A stretch of 64,000 bases of DNA from Pseudorhodoferax sp965279475 (GTDB lineage Bacteria > Pseudomonadota > Gammaproteobacteria > Burkholderiales > Burkholderiaceae_C): assembly GCA_965279475.1 (NCBI GenBank), contig CBDIIA010000003.1:868001-932000 (forward strand), read 5' to 3'. Shown piece by piece: positions 58,453-64,000 of the stretch. A model generated the notes under the pieces. The model had not been told where the DNA came from and searched no databases. It worked only from the letters and a program-made list of their open reading frames with translations. The translations under genes and the position numbers were made by a program. Within the stretch, counting starts at the first letter, position 1. Each line of letters opens with the position of its first letter.

Positions 58453-59654
58453 ATGCAGTACCACGTGCGTGCCTTGTCGGCCGACAGCCTGATGACGTCG
58501 CTGATGCTCGACGCGCGCGACGAGCCGGACGCGCGCCGCCAGGCCGAGTCGCGCGGGCTGCAGGTGGCCGAGATCGAGCCCGCGGGCCGCGCGCTGTGGC
58601 GTCGCGGTGCCGGCGACCGTGCGGGCCGCGGCACGCGCATGTCGCTGCTGCTGTTCAGCCAGGAACTGCTGGCGTTGCTGCGCGCCGGCCTCAGCATCGT
58701 CGAGTGCCTGGAGGCGCTGCTCGAGAAAGAGCCCCAGGCCGATACCCGCTCGGTGCTGACGCGGCTGCTCGACGCGCTGGGCGACGGCAAACGGTTCTCC
58801 ACCGCGCTGGCCGAACAGCCCGAGCTGTTCACCCCGCTGTACGTGGGCATCGTGCAGGCGGCCGAGGGCACCAGCGACCTGCCGCGTGCGCTGGCGCGTT
58901 TCATCGACTACCGGCAGCGGGTCGACGCGGTGCGCGGCAAGCTCGTCAGCGCGGCGATCTACCCGATGATCCTGCTCGGGGTCGGCGGCGCGGTCTGCGC
59001 CTTTCTCATCTGCTATGTGGTGCCACGGTTCTCCGAGGTGTACCAGGGCGCCGGCCGCAACCTGCCCTGGATGTCCGAGCTGATGCTGGGCTGGGGCCAG
59101 TACGCGAGCCGCCATGCCGGCGGGCTGCTGCTCGGCGCCGCGCTGGCGCTGGCTGCGGCGGTCGCGGCCGTGCGCCATCTGCTGGCGCGCTACGGCAGCG
59201 CGCAACTGATCGCCAGGCTGCCGGGCATCGGCGGGCGCGCGCGCATCTATGCGTTGTCGCGCCTGTACCTCACGCTCGGCATGCTGCTCGAAGGCGGCAT
59301 CGCGATCGTGCCGGCGCTGCAGACGGTGGCCGGCACGGTGTCGGCCGATCTGCGCGACCGTCTGCTGCAGGCGGTGGACGCAGTGCTGGGCGGCGCGCCG
59401 CTGTCGGTCGCCTTCGAGGCGCAGCAGCTGACGACGCCGATCTCGCTGCGCCTGCTGCGGGTGGGCGAGCGCTCCGGCGAACTGGGCCGCATGCTGACCC
59501 AGTCGGCCGAGTTCTACGACGGGGAGGTCGGGCGCTGGATCGACCGCTTCACCCGCATGCTCGAGCCGTTGCTGATGGCAGCGATCGGCATCGTGGTCGG
59601 CACCATCGTCGTGCTGCTCTACATGCCGATCTTCGACCTGGCCGGGAGCCTGCA

Positions 59655-59658
<4 letters not shown>
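58453..59658 (+). CDS. gspF: Type II secretion inner-membrane platform protein GspF
   Basis: The 401-residue protein belongs to the GspF/PilC family: two repeated cytosolic/membrane modules, the first around LLFSQELLALLRAGLSIVECLEALLEKEP (about 68-96) and the second around LSRLYLTLGMLLEGGIAIVPALQTV (about 270-295), with three hydrophobic helices (about 175, 220 and 385). It forms the platform on which the pseudopilus assembles. It lies 39 bases after gspG and its TGA overlaps the GTG of gspE. Confidence 0.92.
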
Positions 59659-61347
<1,689 letters not shown>

Positions 61348-61355
<8 letters not shown>

Positions 61356-62184
61356 GGTGCTGACGCAGACGCTGCGCCTGGGCTGCGACACGGCGGGCGC
61401 CGGCCTGGTGCGCAGCGGCGGCTGGCCGCTCGGCCGCGAACGCCTGCTCGACACCCGCGTGCTGCCGCTGGCGCCCACCGATGCGCCGCAGCGCTGGAGC
61501 GAGCTGCTGCGCGCCGTGGTCGACGCCAGTCCGGCGCGTGGGCTGACGCTGCGGGTGGTGCTGGCCGATGCGCTGGTGCGCCTCTTCATGGTCACGCCGC
61601 CGCGCAACGCCGCACGCCTGCAGGATTGCCGTGCGGCGGCCGCGATGCGTTTTCGCACGCTGTACGACGGTGCGGCGGGCGACTGGCAGCTGGAAGCGGA
61701 CTGGGACGCACGCCATCCCTTCCTGGTCTGTGCGATGCCGCGCGCCTTGCGTGCCGCGCTGCTGCAGGCGGCGGCGCAGAGCCGTCTGCGGCTGATCACG
61801 GTCGCGCCGCAGTTCATCGTGGCGCTGAACCGCTGGCGGCACAGCAGTACCAGTGGCAGCAGCGGCGCGTGGTTCGGTGTCGTGCATGCCGGCCAGTTGA
61901 CGCTGGGCATTGCCGAGCGCGGGCGGCTGCAGACCGTGCGCACGCTGCGCCCAGCCCACCTGGCCGACCTCGATGCGCCCGGCCTTGCGGCGCTGCTGGC
62001 GCAGGAGGCCTTGCGCCTGGGGCAGCCGGCACCGCCGCGGCTGCAACTCTGCGGCACGGTGCCCTCGGCCTGGCTGGTGCCGGCGGGCGGGGCCCTGCAG
62101 TGCCAGCAGCTCGATGCCATGGGCTCGGCCGTGCTGGCCTCGACCCCGCCGCTGGCGCTGGCCGCGACCGGGCTGCGCGCATGA
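61348..62184 (+). CDS. PilM/GspL-like assembly protein
   Basis: The 278-residue protein is divergent. Its position directly after gspE, overlap of eight bases with it, and pattern of alternating beta/alpha elements with short GSSGAWFGVVHAGQLTLGI and LQLCGTVPSAWLV segments are consistent with the actin-like PilM or cytoplasmic GspL domain, which links the ATPase to periplasmic components. Sequence similarity is weak, so the assignment rests mainly on context and is tentative. Its stop overlaps the next ATG. Confidence 0.6.
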
Positions 62185-62783
62185 GGCAACGCGCCAGCCG
62201 CATCGACTTTGCCGCGGGCTCGCCGTGGCGCTGGCTGTGGCGGCTGTCGCCCTGGGTCGGGTTGTGCGGCGGCATCGGCCTGCTGCTGTGCGCCGGCGCG
62301 GCCTGGCAGGGGTGGTTGCTGCTGGGGCAGTGGGACGCGGTGCAGGCGGCGGCGCGCCAGGCCGGTGCACGGGCGGCGGCCCAGGTGCCAACTCGGGCCG
62401 AGCCACCGCCGGTCACCATTGCGCCGGCCCAGGCCGATGCGGTGAACGCCGCGGTGCTGCAGCTCAACCTGCCGTGGCGCGACCTGCTCGACGCGCTGGA
62501 AGACGCCACGCCCGCCAGCATCGCCTTGCTGGCGCTGGAGCCGGACACGAAGAAACGTGTGCTGAAGGCCGAGGCCGAGGGCCGCACGCCGGCCGAGATG
62601 ATCGCCTACGTCGAGGCGCTGAAACGCCAGGGCTTCTTTCACACGGTGCGGGTCACGCGGCACGACATCGGCGCGCAGGATCCCGGCAGGCCGGTCCGCT
62701 TCCAGCTCGAAGCCGATTGGGACAACGCCTCCGTTGTCCTCGCCAGCCCTGCTGGGTCCACCACCTCCGGAGCCGGCAGGTGA
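62181..62783 (+). CDS. PilN/GspL-like bitopic membrane protein
   Basis: The 200-residue protein has one N-terminal membrane helix (WVGLCGGIGLLLCAGAAWQGWLLLG, about 25-49) followed by a periplasmic coiled-coil and a ferredoxin-like domain (LPWRDLLDALEDATPASIALLALEPD, about 94-119). This is the layout of PilN and the periplasmic half of GspL, whose LPW(L/I)xLL segment is a known feature. ATG 62181 overlaps the upstream stop as ATGA, and its own stop overlaps the next GTG. Confidence 0.7.
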   Translation: MRQRASRIDFAAGSPWRWLWRLSPWVGLCGGIGLLLCAGAAWQGWLLLGQWDAVQAAARQAGARAAAQVPTRAEPPPVTIAPAQADAVNAAVLQLNLPWRDLLDALEDATPASIALLALEPDTKKRVLKAEAEGRTPAEMIAYVEALKRQGFFHTVRVTRHDIGAQDPGRPVRFQLEADWDNASVVLASPAGSTTSGAGR

Positions 62784-63376
62784 ACGCCGCCACCGGCTTG
62801 CTGCAGGCGCGGCTGGGGCTTGCCCGTCTCGGTGTGGCGCGGCTGCTGGCCGCGGTGGTGTGCGTGGTGGGCGCCGTGGCCTGGCTGCAGCTGCTGCCGC
62901 AGTGGCGCGCCGGCCTGCAGGCACAGCAGCTGGCCCTGCAGGCGCGTGCCGCGGCCGGCGCGCGCGTGGCGGCGCCGGTCGTGTTGCCGCCGTCGCCGGC
63001 CCGCGGCCTGGCCACGTTCTACGACGCGCTGGGCGAACCCCGTTTTGCCGAGCAGCAGTTGAAGACCATGTTCGCGATCGCAGGCGACATCGGCCTGGCG
63101 CTGGACAAGGCCGAGTACAAGTCGGCCGCCGACGCGAACGGCCGGTTCCACACCTACCAGATCGTGCTGCCGGTCAAGGGCAGTTATGCGCAGTTGCGCC
63201 AGTTCTGCGAACAGATGCTGGCCGCGATCCCGTTCGCCGCGCTGGACGAGATGAACCTGCGCCGCGAGGCCATCGGCGACACCCAGCTCGAAGGGCGGTT
63301 GCGCTTCACGCTGTACCTGGCCGAGCCTGCGTCTTCCGTTGCTGCCGGTCGCATCGCCGGCCCGCCCATCCCATGA
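62780..63376 (+). CDS. PilO/GspM-like bitopic membrane protein
   Basis: The 198-residue protein has one N-terminal membrane helix (LLAAVVCVVGAVAWLQLLPQW, about 23-43), an Ala-rich coiled coil, and a periplasmic ferredoxin-like domain with YQIVLPVKGSYAQLRQFCEQMLAAIPFAALDEMNLRRE (about 120-157), the PilO pattern. PilO and PilN form an alignment subcomplex in the inner membrane. GTG 62780 overlaps the preceding stop (GTGA) and the stop overlaps the next ATG. Confidence 0.7.
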   Translation: MNAATGLLQARLGLARLGVARLLAAVVCVVGAVAWLQLLPQWRAGLQAQQLALQARAAAGARVAAPVVLPPSPARGLATFYDALGEPRFAEQQLKTMFAIAGDIGLALDKAEYKSAADANGRFHTYQIVLPVKGSYAQLRQFCEQMLAAIPFAALDEMNLRREAIGDTQLEGRLRFTLYLAEPASSVAAGRIAGPPIP

Positions 63377-63918
63377 AACCGCGCCATCTGTTGCTGGTGG
63401 GCGGCCTGCTGGTGTCGGGCGGGCTGGTGCTGTTCGGCGACAACAGCCCCTCGGGCGGCATCGCCGAGCCGGTCGCGCGCGCGCCCCGTGCCGCCGCGAC
63501 GCCACCGGCGAAGCAGGCACGGCCGGGCGCAGCCCGGCCGGTGCCGTCCATCGCGGTGCTGCTGCCGCGTCCGCAAGCCGATGCAGCCCGCCCGCCGTCG
63601 CCCTTGTTCGCGCGCCAGAGCTGGGTGCCGCCCGTGGTGGCCGCTGCCACGCGCGGTGTCGGTGCAGGCGGCGGTGCAGAGGCTGCGGCCGATGCCGCAC
63701 CCACGGCGCCGCCGCTGCCGTTCACCTACCTCGGCAAGAAGTCGGAGGATGGTGTCTGGGAGGTCTACCTTGCGCGGCGCGAGCAGTCGTTCGTGGCACG
63801 TGCCAAGGCGGTGATCGACGGCCAGTACCGGGTCGATGCGATCAGCGCGACCACGATGTCCTTCACCTACCTGCCGCTGGACCAGGTCCAGCGGCTCAGC
63901 CTCGGGCCGAACGATTGA
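63373..63918 (+). CDS. PilP/GspC-like secretion system protein
   Basis: The 181-residue protein has an N-terminal hydrophobic segment (HLLLVGGLLVSGGLVLFG), a long Pro/Ala-rich linker, and a C-terminal beta domain (PLPFTYLGKKSEDGVWEVYLARREQSFVARA, about 116-146; FTYLPLDQVQRLSLG at the end) similar to the HR domain of GspC or PilP, which contacts the secretin. No lipobox is visible, unlike classical PilP. It should link the inner-membrane complex to the secretin expected downstream of the window. Confidence 0.7.
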   Translation: MKPRHLLLVGGLLVSGGLVLFGDNSPSGGIAEPVARAPRAAATPPAKQARPGAARPVPSIAVLLPRPQADAARPPSPLFARQSWVPPVVAAATRGVGAGGGAEAAADAAPTAPPLPFTYLGKKSEDGVWEVYLARREQSFVARAKAVIDGQYRVDAISATTMSFTYLPLDQVQRLSLGPND

Positions 63919-63965
63919 CACGCGCCGCGTGCCGTTCGTCCCCGGTCTCCAACCCGAAACCTCCG

Positions 63966-64000
63966 ATGCCCCGCGTCCTGAAGAATGTGTTCACTGCCTG
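63966..64000 (+). CDS. Start of next gene of the secretion operon (partial, tentative)
   Basis: An ATG at 63966, 47 bases after the preceding stop, opens a frame that is still open at the window end; only 11 residues are visible (MPRVLKNVFTA). By operon context a secretin (GspD/PilQ) or another secretion component would be expected, but the visible sequence is too short to support it. Confidence 0.3.
   Translation, partial: MPRVLKNVFTA

Noticed and set aside
57786..59654. Upstream extension of the gspE reading frame through gspG and gspF
   Set aside because: The region encodes GspG and GspF in other frames with clear motifs; GspE begins at GTG 59655 by family length and stop/start overlap.

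Overview
The window is a high-GC chromosomal segment of a betaproteobacterium, most likely a member of the Burkholderiales close to the Rubrivivax/Leptothrix/Methylibium-type genera. This is an inference from very high GC with strong third-position GC bias, two Bug-type tripartite-tricarboxylate receptors, PEP-CTERM and IPTL-CTERM surface proteins, and the thrB-polA neighbourhood. There are no rRNA, tRNA, CRISPR, prophage or insertion-sequence genes that I can recognise. Nearly the whole window is coding, and the many long antisense open frames are GC artefacts.

Region 1 (1-16.2 kb): after the 3' end of uvrD and a small cupin gene comes a dense, divergently arranged catabolic island. Eight genes run leftward from 8592 to 489, most joined by 1-4 base stop/start overlaps and one by an 11-base overlap: Rieske oxygenase, RutB-like isochorismatase-fold amidohydrolase, nitrilase-fold hydrolase, 3-hydroxyisobutyrate-dehydrogenase-like enzyme, LysR regulator, FAD oxidoreductase, AtzD/barbiturase-like ring-opening amidohydrolase and polysaccharide-deacetylase/allantoinase-like protein. 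Rightward from 8858 run an alpha/beta hydrolase, two amidohydrolase-superfamily deaminases (the second is 8-oxoguanine-deaminase-like) and a polar-amino-acid-type ABC importer, followed by a second LysR gene on the other strand. The enzyme set (ring oxygenation, ring opening, several C-N hydrolases, a dedicated importer) reads as import and stepwise dismantling of an N-heterocycle such as a purine, pyrimidine or triazine. I know of no described pathway with this gene set, so it is the leading candidate for an undescribed system here.

Region 2 (16.2-28.7 kb): mostly single-gene units: a TauE/SafE exporter, RNase HI, an SDR enzyme with a non-canonical active site, a PEP-CTERM protein, a DUF3883-like protein, a Bug receptor, small secreted proteins, an HD-GYP protein, DUF1428, a LysE exporter, a lipoprotein hydrolase and a HAF-repeat PEP-CTERM protein.

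Region 3 (28.7-42.0 kb): a Gre-factor-like protein, a BMP-type (nucleoside/purine) ABC importer of four genes with a divergent TetR regulator and a palindromic operator candidate, a TPR-like/GGDEF protein, an IPTL-CTERM beta-helix protein, a LuxR-type regulator, a ureidoglycolate-lyase-like gene coupled to an NMT1-type receptor, and a DUF883-like protein. The purine/ureide theme of region 1 returns here.

Region 4 (42.0-57.7 kb): phoX with a PHO box, a Bug receptor/CoA-transferase/MDR oxidoreductase operon, a short ModE-like regulator with modBC but no modA, a FecR-domain protein, a membrane protein, thrB, a DUF2782-like protein, polA, and a GGDEF-EAL protein.

Region 5 (57.9 kb-end): a tightly overlapped secretion/pilus operon: gspG, gspF, gspE, then four genes resembling PilM, PilN, PilO and PilP/GspC, running off the window. 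Its second half looks like type IV pilus assembly genes joined to a type II secretion core.

Non-coding structure worth noting: two 121-123 base palindromic elements (13477-13597 and 17067-17189) that share a core but have unrelated, self-complementary arms; a G-rich hairpin/tandem repeat inside the importer operon; and several strong terminator hairpins.
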